From Kutzneria buriramensis (GTDB lineage Bacteria; Actinomycetota; Actinomycetes; Mycobacteriales; Pseudonocardiaceae), in assembly GCF_043575855.1 (NCBI RefSeq), contig NZ_CP144375.1, positions 6,448,001 through 6,512,000 on the forward strand: a DNA stretch of 64,000 nucleotides. Reading direction: 5' to 3'. Position 1 is the first letter of the stretch. Each line of letters starts with the position of its first letter. The position numbers and the translations under genes are program-made. The notes beneath the pieces were generated by a model. It was given only the letters and a program-made list of their open reading frames with translations, had not been told where the DNA came from and made no database searches. Positions 7,531 to 15,870 of this stretch are shown here, piece after piece.

Positions 7531-8517
7531 ATGGAATCGCGCAAGCTCGGCGACCTGGAGGTGTCCGCGCAGGGCCTCGGTTGCATGGGGATGAGCGAGT
7601 TCTACGGACAGGGCGACGACGAGGAGTCGATCGCGACCATCCATCGCGCGATCGACCTGGGCGTCACGCTTCTCGACACCGCCGACATGTACGGCATCGG
7701 CGCGAACGAGGAACTGGTCGGAAAGGCCATCGCCGACCGGCGCGACCGGATCGTGCTGGCCACCAAGTTCGGCTTCGTCCGCGACAAGAACGACCCGGGC
7801 TTGCGGGGCATTCGCGGCGACGCCGCTTATGTGCATCAGGCCGTCAATAGTAGTCTACAGCGGATCAATGTTGACAACATTGATCTATATTATCAACATC
7901 GGGTCGATCCGAATGTGCCGATCGAGGAGACGGTCGGCGCGATGGCCGAGCTCGTGCAGGCGGGCAAGGTCCGTTACCTGGGGTTGTCGGAGGCCGGACC
8001 GGAGACGATCCGCCGCGCGCACGCCGTTCACCCGATCACCGCTTTGCAGACGGAATGGTCGCTGTGGTCACGCGACATCGAGGACGAGATCGTCCCGGTG
8101 TGCCGTGAGCTGGGCATCGGCATCGTGGCGTACTCGCCCCTGGGCCGAGGCTTCCTGACCGGCCGCTTCACCTCGACCGACAGCTTCGGCGAGGGCGATT
8201 TCCGCGCCGCCCTCCAGCCGCGGTTCAGCGAGGAGAACCTCGCCAAGAACCAGGCGATCGTCGACGCGCTGAAGGCGCTGGCGGCCGAGCGCGGCGTCAC
8301 GCCCGGCCAGTTGGCGCTGGCCTGGGTGCAGCACCGCGGCCAGGACGTGGTGCCGATCCCGGGCACCAAGCGGATCAAGTACCTGGAGGAGAACGTCGCC
8401 GCGGCCGACCTGAAGCTGACCGCCGACGACATCGCCGCGATCGAGGCGGCCGTCCCGCTCGACGCCGTCGCGGGAGCGCGCTATCCCGAAGCAGGGCTGC
8501 GTTCGGTCAACAGGTGA
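7531..8517 (+). CDS. Aldo-keto reductase 2
   Basis: 328-residue paralogue of the preceding gene with the same tetrad (DTADMYG, ATKFG, YYQHR) and the same nucleotide-binding end (IPGTKRIKYLEEN). ATG 7531 has a good AAGGAGAG site 11 bases after the previous stop. It is the last gene of the merR operon; a strong hairpin terminator follows. The shared 200-bp tract is at 7816-8015. Two reductases under one regulator suggest detoxification of related carbonyl compounds, which is inference. Confidence 0.92.
   Translation: MESRKLGDLEVSAQGLGCMGMSEFYGQGDDEESIATIHRAIDLGVTLLDTADMYGIGANEELVGKAIADRRDRIVLATKFGFVRDKNDPGLRGIRGDAAYVHQAVNSSLQRINVDNIDLYYQHRVDPNVPIEETVGAMAELVQAGKVRYLGLSEAGPETIRRAHAVHPITALQTEWSLWSRDIEDEIVPVCRELGIGIVAYSPLGRGFLTGRFTSTDSFGEGDFRAALQPRFSEENLAKNQAIVDALKALAAERGVTPGQLALAWVQHRGQDVVPIPGTKRIKYLEENVAAADLKLTADDIAAIEAAVPLDAVAGARYPEAGLRSVNR
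7816..8015 (+). repeat. Near-identical 200-bp tract, copy 2 (in reductase 2)
   Basis: Partner of 6821-7020, offset exactly 995 bases, with 3 mismatches (AAC/AAT, ATT/GTT, GCG/GCC). Only the ATT/GTT change alters the protein (Ile/Val). Confidence 0.85.
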
Positions 8518-8527
8518 CGTGAACGAG

Positions 8528-8563
8528 AGCCGCCGGTCTCGAAACCCGAGGCCGGCGGCTTTG
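8528..8563. terminator. Bidirectional hairpin terminator
   Basis: A 14-base stem (8528-8541 with 8547-8560, one G-T wobble) closes an AAACC loop and is followed by TTT. It lies between the convergent reductase 2 and flavodoxin genes and can serve both. Confidence 0.85.
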
Positions 8564-9016
8564 TCATGCCATGAGGCCGGCGGCCACCGTCGCGCCGAGC
8601 TCCCAGCAGGCCTGGAGGTCGTCCCTCGACGGCGTGGCGGTGACCAGCACGTGCTCGGCGACGCGGTTCCAGCCCAACCCCTTGGTGATGCCCTCCACAC
8701 TGCGCACGGCGCCGGACATGTCGCTGTTGCCGTGCACGTACAACCCGTACGGGCGACCCTGCGTGGCGTCCAGGCACGGGTAGTACACGAGGTCGAAGAA
8801 CACCTTCAGCGCCCCGGACATGTAGCCCAGCGACGCCGGCGTGCCGAGCACGAAGCCGTCGGCCTCCAGGACGTCGACGGCCGTGACGGCGAGCGCCGGT
8901 TTGCGCACCACCTCCACGCCCTCGATCTCCGGCGTTGTGGCTCCGGCCACAACCGACTCGAACATCGCCTGAAGATTCGGCGACGGCGTGTGGTGCACGA
9001 TCAGCAGTCGGGGCAC
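8564..9016 (-). CDS. Flavodoxin-family protein
   Basis: 150-residue flavodoxin-like protein starting at GTG 9016 (PRLLIVHHTPSPNLQ). The early HTPSPN phosphate-binding loop and the central VLGTPASLGYMSGALKVFFD loop are typical of FMN-binding NADPH-dependent FMN reductases or WrbA-like proteins. It probably carries electrons or reduces quinones or flavin; the partner is unknown. It converges on the reductase operon and shares its terminator. No Shine-Dalgarno site is obvious. Confidence 0.75.
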   Translation of the reverse strand: MPRLLIVHHTPSPNLQAMFESVVAGATTPEIEGVEVVRKPALAVTAVDVLEADGFVLGTPASLGYMSGALKVFFDLVYYPCLDATQGRPYGLYVHGNSDMSGAVRSVEGITKGLGWNRVAEHVLVTATPSRDDLQACWELGATVAAGLMA

Positions 9017-9252
9017 CCATCAGACGATGCCGAGCCGCCCGCGCCGCCGCAACCGGTCGACGGTGCGTAGCCGCGGACACCGCCGACATTCGTGCTGCCT
9101 GCGCGATTCCGCGATGTGAATGCGCAACGGGTGACGCAGGGTGTCAGACGCGATGTGCCGACGCGTCAAGGGAAACGGGCGGAACTCGAGGCAACCGGAT
9201 CGCCACCCCGGCCGTCTCATCAAAGAGAAACGCTGGTATAGATGGAAGAACT

Positions 9253-9585
9253 GTGGACGTAACCTCGACTCTCCTGTCCGGCAGCCGGCGCAAGCGTGTG
9301 ATCTACGCGGGCTGGCTCGCCGTAGGCATCGGCCTGATCGGTGCACCGCTCGTGGTCCTGTCGCTGTGGCCCGGCATCGACCACACCCCCTACTCGGCCA
9401 ACACGGTCCTGCTCGCCTTCGGACTGTGCCTGTGCTCCGTCGCCTACGCCTTCGGCCGCGCGGCCATCGCCGGCATGACGGAGGGCCGGCCCCGACCGGT
9501 GTCGGGACCGGGCAACATCCCCTATGTGCTCGCTGGCGTGTTCCTGGTGGTGGCCGTGGGCTCGCTGGTCATCGCGGCGGGCTGA
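9253..9585 (+). CDS. Small membrane protein of unknown function
   Basis: 110 residues from GTG 9253, preceded by GGAAGAAC. Three hydrophobic segments are visible (VIYAGWLAVGIGLIGAPLVV; a TVLLAFGLCLCSVAYAFG segment; a C-terminal VLAGVFLVVAVGSLVIAA segment), with basic residues at the N-terminus. It ends 4 bases before the convergent phosphohexomutase gene. A TATAGA hexamer at 9236-9241 could be its -10. The 236 bases upstream of it hold no gene I can support. Confidence 0.6.
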   Translation: MDVTSTLLSGSRRKRVIYAGWLAVGIGLIGAPLVVLSLWPGIDHTPYSANTVLLAFGLCLCSVAYAFGRAAIAGMTEGRPRPVSGPGNIPYVLAGVFLVVAVGSLVIAAG

Positions 9586-9589
9586 GCCG

Positions 9590-11239
9590 TCACTCGAACA
9601 GCGCGGCAACGTCGCCGCGCAGCGCGGCCAGCCGTGCCACGGCTCGCTGCCGCGCGGCGGCCAGACCGTCCCGGTCCGGCACCGGTTCCACGATCTCCAG
9701 GTACGCCTTGAGCTTCGGCTCCGTCCCCGACGGCCGGATCAGCACCCGCACCCCTTCGCCCCGCAGCGCCAGCACGTCGGCACGCGGCCGCAGGTCCTCC
9801 GCGGCCACCGAGACGCCCGCCAGCGCCGCCGGCGGCTCGGTGCGCAGCTTGGCCATCAGCACGCCGATCCGCCCCAGATCGGTCACCCGCAGCGAAACCT
9901 GGTCGGTCAGGTGCAAACCGTGCGCAACGGCCAGATCGTCCAGCACGTCCAGCGGCGTCCGGCCCTCCGCCTTGAGCCCGGCGGCCAGGTCGCACGCGAG
10001 CACCGCGGCCGAGATGCCGTCCTTGTCCCGCACGTAGTCCGGGTCGACGCAGTGCCCCAGCGCCTCCTCGTACGCGTAGACCAGGCCGGTTCCGGCGCCG
10101 TCGCCGGCCCGGACCAGCCACTTGAAGCCGGTCAGCGTCTCGTCGTAGCGGGCGCCGTGCGCGGCGGCGACCTTGGACAGCAGCGAGGACGACACGATCG
10201 TGGTCGCCACCAATGCCCCGGTGGCGTCCATTGTGGACAGCACGTGCTCGCCGAGCAGGACCCCGGTCTCGTCGCCGCGCAGCATCCGCCACGAGCCGTC
10301 GCGCTCGCGAACGCCCAGCGCGCACCGGTCGGCGTCCGGGTCGAGGGCGATCGCCAGGTCGGCATCGACGGACTCGGCCAGCGCCAGCAGCAAGTCGGTG
10401 GCCCCCGGCTCCTCCGGATTCGGGAACGACACGGTCGGGAAGTCGGCGTCCGGATCCTGCTGCTGCGGCACGAAGTGCACGTCGGTGAACTCGGCCGCCG
10501 CCAGCACGGAAGCCAGCGTCGCCGCGCCCACGCCGTGCATCGGCGTCGCCGCCACCCGCAGCGTCCGCACGCCGCCGACCGGCAGGCTCGCCGCCCGCGT
10601 GACGTACGCGGCGACGTCGTCAGCGGACACGGTCGTCCAGTTCGTCGAACGCGGCACCGAGACGGCGGCCGGCACCTGCGCGATCGCCGCCTCGATCTGA
10701 CGGTCGGTCGGCGGCACGATCTGGGCGCCGTGCTCGATGTACAGCTTGTACCCGTTGTCGGCGGGCGGGTTGTGCGACGCCGTGATCTGCACGCCGGCGA
10801 CCGCGTTCAGCCGCCGCACGAGGAACGCCGTGACCGGCGTCGGCAGCGGCCCGTCGAGCACCCGCACGTCGAAGCCGGCCGCCGCCAGCACGCCGGCGGC
10901 GGCCCGGTGGAACTGCTCCGAGCCGTGCCGGGCGTCGCGGCCGACGACGACCACACCGCCGCCGTGACCGTTGCGCTGCAACCAGTCCGCGAGGCCGGCG
11001 GTGGTGCGCACGACCACCGCCTCGTTCATGCCGTTCGCGCCGGCGCGCACGGGCCCGCGCAGCCCGGCGGTGCCGAACGTCAGCGGTCCGCCCATCCGGT
11101 CGGCCAGCTCGTCGATCGACGCCTGGTCGCCGGCGATCGCCTGCGCCAGGATGCCCTGCAACTCGGTGCGGGCATCCTGGTCCGGGTCGTCGGCGATCCA
11201 CCGGAACGTGGCGTCCCGCAGCGCCGGCGCGATGCTCAC
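9590..11239 (-). CDS. pmmB: Phosphohexomutase / probable phosphopentomutase (PmmB-like)
   Basis: 549-residue alpha-D-phosphohexomutase. The phosphoserine loop is TASHNPP, the Mg site DPDADR, the sugar loop YAYEEALGH and the phosphate loop RPSGTEPKLKAY. Annotated as phosphomannomutase PmmB in M. tuberculosis, where it also neighbours deoD. The EEALG form resembles the phosphoglucomutase-2/phosphopentomutase branch. Next to a purine nucleoside phosphorylase, which releases ribose-1-phosphate, conversion to ribose-5-phosphate is a reasonable role. It lies 73 bases after the PNP gene on the same strand. Confidence 0.88.
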   Translation of the reverse strand: MSIAPALRDATFRWIADDPDQDARTELQGILAQAIAGDQASIDELADRMGGPLTFGTAGLRGPVRAGANGMNEAVVVRTTAGLADWLQRNGHGGGVVVVGRDARHGSEQFHRAAAGVLAAAGFDVRVLDGPLPTPVTAFLVRRLNAVAGVQITASHNPPADNGYKLYIEHGAQIVPPTDRQIEAAIAQVPAAVSVPRSTNWTTVSADDVAAYVTRAASLPVGGVRTLRVAATPMHGVGAATLASVLAAAEFTDVHFVPQQQDPDADFPTVSFPNPEEPGATDLLLALAESVDADLAIALDPDADRCALGVRERDGSWRMLRGDETGVLLGEHVLSTMDATGALVATTIVSSSLLSKVAAAHGARYDETLTGFKWLVRAGDGAGTGLVYAYEEALGHCVDPDYVRDKDGISAAVLACDLAAGLKAEGRTPLDVLDDLAVAHGLHLTDQVSLRVTDLGRIGVLMAKLRTEPPAALAGVSVAAEDLRPRADVLALRGEGVRVLIRPSGTEPKLKAYLEIVEPVPDRDGLAAARQRAVARLAALRGDVAALFE

Positions 11240-11312
11240 TGCGGCACCTCGCTAGCGCTCGGTGTCCGCGTCCGCGGACGCTCCGCGTTGAATGGTTCGC
11301 TCGCAAGCTCAC

Positions 11313-12128
11313 TCATGCCTTCGCCACCAGATCGCGCAGCAGGGTGCCCATGTCGGTGGCGGCCAGCCGGCCGGCCTCCAGGACCTCCTCGTGGTTGAGC
11401 GGCTCGCCGGTGATGCCGGCGGCCAGGTTCGTCACCAGCGACAGGCCGAACACCTCGGCGCCGGCCGCGCGGGCGGCGATCGCCTCCAGCGCGGTGGACA
11501 TGCCGACCAGGTCCGCGCCCATGGTGCGCAGCATCCGGATCTCGGCCGGCGTCTCGAAGTGGGGGCCGGGCAGCGCCGCGTAGACGCCGTCCTCCAGGTC
11601 CGGACGGATGGTGCGGGCCACGTCCCGCAGCCGCGCCGAGTACAGGTCGGTGAGGTCCACGAACCGGGCCCCGACCAGCGGCGAGCGCGCGGTGAGGTTG
11701 AGGTGGTCGCTGATCAGCACCGGCTGCCCCACGGACATGCCCTGGCGCAGGCCGCCGGCGGCGTTGGTGAGGATGACGGTGCGCACGCCGGCGGCGGTCG
11801 CGGTGCGCACGTTGTGCACCACCGGGTCGACGCCGTAGCCCTCGTACAGGTGGGTGCGGCCCAGCATGATCAGGACACGGTTGCCGCCGATGCGCAGCGA
11901 GCGGATGGTGCCGCCGTGGCCGACGGCGGTCGGCGCCCGGAATCCGGGCAGTTCCGGCATCGGCACCTCGTGCTCGGCCTCGCCGATCACGTCGGCCGCC
12001 GGCCGCCAGCCGGAGCCGAGGACCACGGCGACGTCGTGCTGGGCGATGCCGACGCGCTCGACGAGCGCCGCCGCGGCGGCCGTCGCGAGCGCGTCGGGGG
12101 TGATGGAGTCTTCGCTGATACCGGTCAC
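11313..12128 (-). CDS. deoD: Purine nucleoside phosphorylase
   Basis: 271-residue trimeric-type PNP that splits inosine or guanosine (and deoxy forms) with phosphate to base and (deoxy)ribose-1-phosphate. Visible motifs are VVLGSGW (phosphate site), TNAAGGLRQG, GPHFETPAEIRML and SLVTNLAAG. GTG 12126-12128 follows a TAGAGT -10 (minus strand, 12136-12141) by 7 bases, so it is probably leaderless. The mutase gene downstream would process its sugar product. Confidence 0.94.
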   Translation of the reverse strand: MTGISEDSITPDALATAAAAALVERVGIAQHDVAVVLGSGWRPAADVIGEAEHEVPMPELPGFRAPTAVGHGGTIRSLRIGGNRVLIMLGRTHLYEGYGVDPVVHNVRTATAAGVRTVILTNAAGGLRQGMSVGQPVLISDHLNLTARSPLVGARFVDLTDLYSARLRDVARTIRPDLEDGVYAALPGPHFETPAEIRMLRTMGADLVGMSTALEAIAARAAGAEVFGLSLVTNLAAGITGEPLNHEEVLEAGRLAATDMGTLLRDLVAKA

Positions 12129-12149
12129 ACCGGCGACTCTAAATCACCC

Positions 12150-13841
12150 TCAGCCGGTGACCCGGAATTGCTCGGCGATCTGCGTGAACAGGCTCTTGAC
12201 CTGGCTGTCGCCGTGGCTGACCGGGGCCTTGGCGCCGACCACCCACAGGTCGTCGCCCTTCACCAGCACCATGGCGATGGTGAACTGGATCGACCCGGGC
12301 TGCTCCTGCTGGTACTGGATCTCCTGGCCGTCGGTGAAGCCCTCCACCTGGATCGGCGTCCTCGCGAGGACCTTCGCCGGCTGGTCCTGCACCGCCGTCA
12401 GGTACTTGTCGACGTCGGTGAACTGCGGGAAGCGCTGCACGGACAGCTCCTGCACGCCGTCCGGGCTGATGAAGAACACCTGCGCGCGGCCCGGCAGGAG
12501 GTCGGTGTTCGGCCGGGTCTGGATGAACTGCTGCCAGTCGTTGGGCACGTCCAGGCCGAAGCCGCCGCCGGAGCCGCCCGCGCCGCCGGTCGTGATCACG
12601 GCCTTGGCCTGCACGCGGGTGGTCGCGATCTTGGTGGCGCTCGGCGTGGTGGACGGGCTGAGGGTGCCGGCGAAGGCCACCGTCGGCGGCAGCAGCGACT
12701 GGCCGCCGAGGAAGCGCGTGAGCACGAATCCGCCCGCCAGCGACAGCACCACGATCACCGCCGCGACCAGCGCCAAGACCGCCGTTCCGAGCTTGCCGCG
12801 ACGCCGCCGCGGCGCGGGCGGGGGGCTGACCGTGAACGGCAGCGGGCCCGGGTCGCTGGCCAGCGGCGTGTCGGTCGGCGCGATCGGGGCCTTCGGCGGC
12901 GCGAACTGCTTGGACAGCGAGGCGGCGGGGCGGCGCGGCCGGGACGGGGGCGGCGGTGTGCTGCCGGGGTCGGGAATCGGGAACAGCCCGGTGCCGGGGT
13001 CCGACAGCAGCGGGCGCAGCCGGCGGCGCACCTCGGTCAGCGCCATCCGGGCGTCCGGGTCCTTGACCATCAGCCCGGTGACGATCGGCTCCAGCGCGCC
13101 GGCCCTGGTCGGCCGCGGCACGTCGCCGTGCACCACCTCGGTGACGGTGTCCAGCGGGTCGTCGTCGGCGTCGTACGGGGGCACGCCCTCGACCACCGCG
13201 AACAGGGTCGCGCCGAGGCTCCACAGGTCGGCGGCCGGCGTCACCGCCTGGCCGGAGGCCACCTCCGGCGCGATGTAGGCCGGCGAGCCCAGCATGATGC
13301 CGGTGCTGGTCATCGTGCTCTCGGCGACGTTGCGGGCGATGCCGAAGTCGGTGAGCTTGATCTGGCCGCTGTAGCCGACCAGCACGTTGCCCGGCTTGAC
13401 GTCACGGTGCGTGATGCCGGCCCGGTGCGCCGCCTCCAGCCCGGCGGCGACGGCGTCGGCCACGGCGGCGGCCTGCGCGGTGTTCAGCGGACCCTGCTGG
13501 CGCACCACCTCGGCCAGGCTGCGCGACGGCACGAGCTCCATCACCACGAACGGCTCGCCGTCCTGGCGCGCGATGTCGTGCAGCGTCACCACGTTCGGGT
13601 GGGACAGCACGGCGATCGCCCGCGCCTCCCGCAGTGTCCGTTCGCGCAACGCGTCTGCCTCTCCGGCCGGGATGCCCGGCGGCAGCAGCACTTCCTTGAC
13701 GGCGACCTTGCGTTGCAGGAACTCGTCGTAGGCGGCCCACACCGTGCCCATCGACCCGTTGCCCAGGACGTGTTCGAGCCGGTACCGGCCGGCGATCACG
13801 CGGGCGGGCGGCGGGGGTTCCGGCGTGGACATGCCGGTCAT
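12150..13841 (-). CDS. Transmembrane serine/threonine protein kinase (PknB-type)
   Basis: 563 residues. The kinase domain (about 18-280) has GNGSMGTVW, the VAVKEV lysine, the catalytic loop HRDVKPGNV, DFGIA and the APEVASG segment. A proline-rich linker leads to one membrane segment (TAVLALVAAVIVVLSLAGG, near 355) and an extracellular domain of about 190 residues with no PASTA repeat recognised. Its ATG overlaps the TetR stop in ATGA (13838-13841), so it is translated with that regulator. Substrates are unknown. Confidence 0.92.
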   Translation of the reverse strand: MTGMSTPEPPPPARVIAGRYRLEHVLGNGSMGTVWAAYDEFLQRKVAVKEVLLPPGIPAGEADALRERTLREARAIAVLSHPNVVTLHDIARQDGEPFVVMELVPSRSLAEVVRQQGPLNTAQAAAVADAVAAGLEAAHRAGITHRDVKPGNVLVGYSGQIKLTDFGIARNVAESTMTSTGIMLGSPAYIAPEVASGQAVTPAADLWSLGATLFAVVEGVPPYDADDDPLDTVTEVVHGDVPRPTRAGALEPIVTGLMVKDPDARMALTEVRRRLRPLLSDPGTGLFPIPDPGSTPPPPSRPRRPAASLSKQFAPPKAPIAPTDTPLASDPGPLPFTVSPPPAPRRRRGKLGTAVLALVAAVIVVLSLAGGFVLTRFLGGQSLLPPTVAFAGTLSPSTTPSATKIATTRVQAKAVITTGGAGGSGGGFGLDVPNDWQQFIQTRPNTDLLPGRAQVFFISPDGVQELSVQRFPQFTDVDKYLTAVQDQPAKVLARTPIQVEGFTDGQEIQYQQEQPGSIQFTIAMVLVKGDDLWVVGAKAPVSHGDSQVKSLFTQIAEQFRVTG

Positions 13842-14389
13842 TGTCCACGAATCGCGTCGGGCCGGTTCTCCAGGCCCGGCGCCCGCAGTCCGTCAAGGAC
13901 GACTGTCGCGAGAGGATCGTCGTCCCGGGCGCCGGGGCGGCAGACCACCAGGCCGAGAAGGTCAGTGACCGCAGCGGTTTCCAGGTCGGCACGCAGGCTG
14001 CCCTCGGCCTGCGCGCCCTCGACCACCCGGCCGAGCACGGCGTGCAGCCGCTCGGCCGGCCCGGCCACGACGGGGTCGTCGGTGGACACCGACTTGAGCA
14101 TCGCCAGCGGTTCGCGGACGGCGTCGCGCACGTAGCCGAGCAGCACCTCCCAGCGTGGCAGGTCGGTCGCGGCGGCCGCCTCGACCTGGGCGGCGAGCCG
14201 GCTGACGACGTCGCAGGTGATCAGCGCGAGCAGCCCGGCGCGATCGGGAAAGTGCCGGTAGAGCGTGCCGACGCCGAGGCCGGCGGCCTGGGCGATGTCC
14301 TCCATGGACCCCGAGCAGCCGGTGTCCATGAAGACGCGCGTCGCCGCCCGCACGATCAGCTCGCGGTTGCGCCGCGCATCGGCCCGCAC
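13838..14389 (-). CDS. TetR-family regulator
   Basis: 183 residues from GTG 14387-14389, which is preceded by GGGAGGAC and gives VRADARRNRELIV; a longer frame exists, but the ribosome site decides this start. The helix-turn-helix is MEDIAQAAGLGVGTLYRHFP. It is divergent from the F420-type oxidoreductase gene, with GGAATTCC and GGATTC/GAATCC symmetric elements between them (about 14408-14450). The kinase is coupled downstream. Likely targets are the oxidoreductase and its own operon. Confidence 0.88.
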   Translation of the reverse strand: MRADARRNRELIVRAATRVFMDTGCSGSMEDIAQAAGLGVGTLYRHFPDRAGLLALITCDVVSRLAAQVEAAAATDLPRWEVLLGYVRDAVREPLAMLKSVSTDDPVVAGPAERLHAVLGRVVEGAQAEGSLRADLETAAVTDLLGLVVCRPGARDDDPLATVVLDGLRAPGLENRPDAIRGQ

Positions 14390-14473
14390 AAGTCCTCCCA
14401 AGAAGTGGAATTCCGGATTCACCTTACGCTAGGGTCGGTAACCGGAATCCATGATTCATGTTAGGGGGAGGCA

Positions 14474-15283
14474 ATGCGACTCGGGGTGTTCCTGAACAGC
14501 GTCGACCGGACGCTGGAAGACCTGGTCGAGGAGGCTGCGGCGGCCGAGGTCGACGCCGTCTACGTCAACGAGACGGTCGGCTGGGACCCGGTGACGCTGG
14601 CGGCGCTGATCGGCGCCCGCGTACCGGGCGTCGACATCGGCACGGCGGTCACCGTGACGTACCCGCGGCACCCGGCGGCGCTGGCTGCCGCGGCGCTGTC
14701 CGCGCAGGCCGCGACCGGCAACCGGTTCGTGCTCGGCATCGGGCCGAGCCACCGACCAGCGGTGGAGGAGCGCTACGGCGTCAGCTACGACCGACCGGCC
14801 ACGCACATTCGGGATTACCTGACGAAGCTCCGGCCGCTGCTGCACAACCCGCCGCACATCCCCGATGTGCGGCCGCCGAAGCTGCTGATCTCCGCGCTGG
14901 GGCCGGTCATGCTGGGCATCGCCGACGAGCTCGCCGACGGCACGATCCTCGTGTGGACGACGGCGAAGGGCGTCACCGAACTGGTCGCACCTCGCTTGCA
15001 CGGCAAGGAGATCGTGCTCACGGCGATGGTCGGCGTCACCGACGACGCCGACGCGCTGCGCCAGCAGATCGCCACCGAGACGTCCGCGGTCGGCGACCTG
15101 CCCAACTACCGCAGGCACCTCGACCGTCAAGGACTGACCAGTGTGGTGGAGACGGCCATCATCGGCGACGAAAAGGTCGTGGCGGCGGAACTTCGTCGAC
15201 TCGAGGAGGCCGGCGTCACCGAACTGCTGGTCAGTGTCGCCGGCCCCGAACGCGAGCGAACGTTGGCCGCACTGAAGGGTTAG
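14474..15283 (+). CDS. LLM-class F420-dependent oxidoreductase
   Basis: 269-residue luciferase-like TIM-barrel protein with ATG 14474 behind GGGGGAGG. Typical features are the N-terminal RLGVFLNS strand, the AALSAQAATGNRFVLGIGPSHR segment and a short C-terminal region. The sequence style suits the F420-binding actinobacterial subgroup. Substrate is unknown. Divergent TetR control suggests induction by a xenobiotic or metabolite. Its stop overlaps the GNAT stop by 4 bases. Confidence 0.85.
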   Translation: MRLGVFLNSVDRTLEDLVEEAAAAEVDAVYVNETVGWDPVTLAALIGARVPGVDIGTAVTVTYPRHPAALAAAALSAQAATGNRFVLGIGPSHRPAVEERYGVSYDRPATHIRDYLTKLRPLLHNPPHIPDVRPPKLLISALGPVMLGIADELADGTILVWTTAKGVTELVAPRLHGKEIVLTAMVGVTDDADALRQQIATETSAVGDLPNYRRHLDRQGLTSVVETAIIGDEKVVAAELRRLEEAGVTELLVSVAGPERERTLAALKG

Positions 15284-15867
15284 CCCTGCGGCTCCCGCCA
15301 GATCGGGTAGAACAGGGGCCCGCCGGGCGGCCCGTACGGCTCGCCGGCGTCCACGAAACCGTGCCGCCGCCACAGCCGGAGGCTGGTCGGGGAGCTGGCC
15401 TCGCCGGAGCAGGGGATGCCGTCGGCGTCCAGCCGCCGGAAGTGCTGGCGGGCGATCGCGCTGCCGAGCCCCTTCCGTTGCGCCGACGGCAGAATGCCAC
15501 AGAACTGCCAGTGCAGGTGCGGCGCCGAGTCGGCGCCGTTCGCGCCGAGCAGCTCCATGATCTCCTTCAGCCGCAGGAAATCCTCCTCGTCGAGGGCGGC
15601 GAACCGGTCCAGGAACTCCTCCGGGCTCTCGCCGCCCTCGGTCCGGAACCACAGCGACGCGGCGGTTCGGTCATGGGCCAGATACACCTCGCCGTCGGCG
15701 AAGGCGGCCTCGGTGAACGCGCGGAAGAACTCGGGGTGCAGCTCCCGGCGGCGCTCGCCGCCCGGAAACACCCACGTGCTCACGGGATCGTCCTGGAACG
15801 CCTCGGACAGCACCCGCGCGACGACGTCCACTTCGGACCGCGAGGCCGGCCGGATCACGTCCTCCAC
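15280..15867 (-). CDS. GNAT-family N-acetyltransferase
   Basis: 195 residues from GTG 15865-15867. The acetyl-CoA loop is recognised in QRKGLGSAIARQHFRRLD, followed by a C-terminal GFVDAGEPYGPP typical of the fold. It follows the APC permease gene by only 3 bases, so the two form an operon. Perhaps it acetylates an amine or amino acid carried by the permease; that is inference from context only. Confidence 0.85.
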   Translation of the reverse strand: MEDVIRPASRSEVDVVARVLSEAFQDDPVSTWVFPGGERRRELHPEFFRAFTEAAFADGEVYLAHDRTAASLWFRTEGGESPEEFLDRFAALDEEDFLRLKEIMELLGANGADSAPHLHWQFCGILPSAQRKGLGSAIARQHFRRLDADGIPCSGEASSPTSLRLWRRHGFVDAGEPYGPPGGPLFYPIWREPQG

Positions 15868-15870
15868 GGC

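Noticed and set aside
9020..9346. Arg-rich minus-strand frame before the flavodoxin gene
   Set aside because: It overlaps the start of the small membrane protein, has no family and no ribosome site. A small Cys-containing protein cannot be excluded.
11292..14135. Long plus-strand open frame opposite PNP and the protein kinase
   Set aside because: Same antisense artefact; codon pattern and motifs belong to the minus-strand genes.
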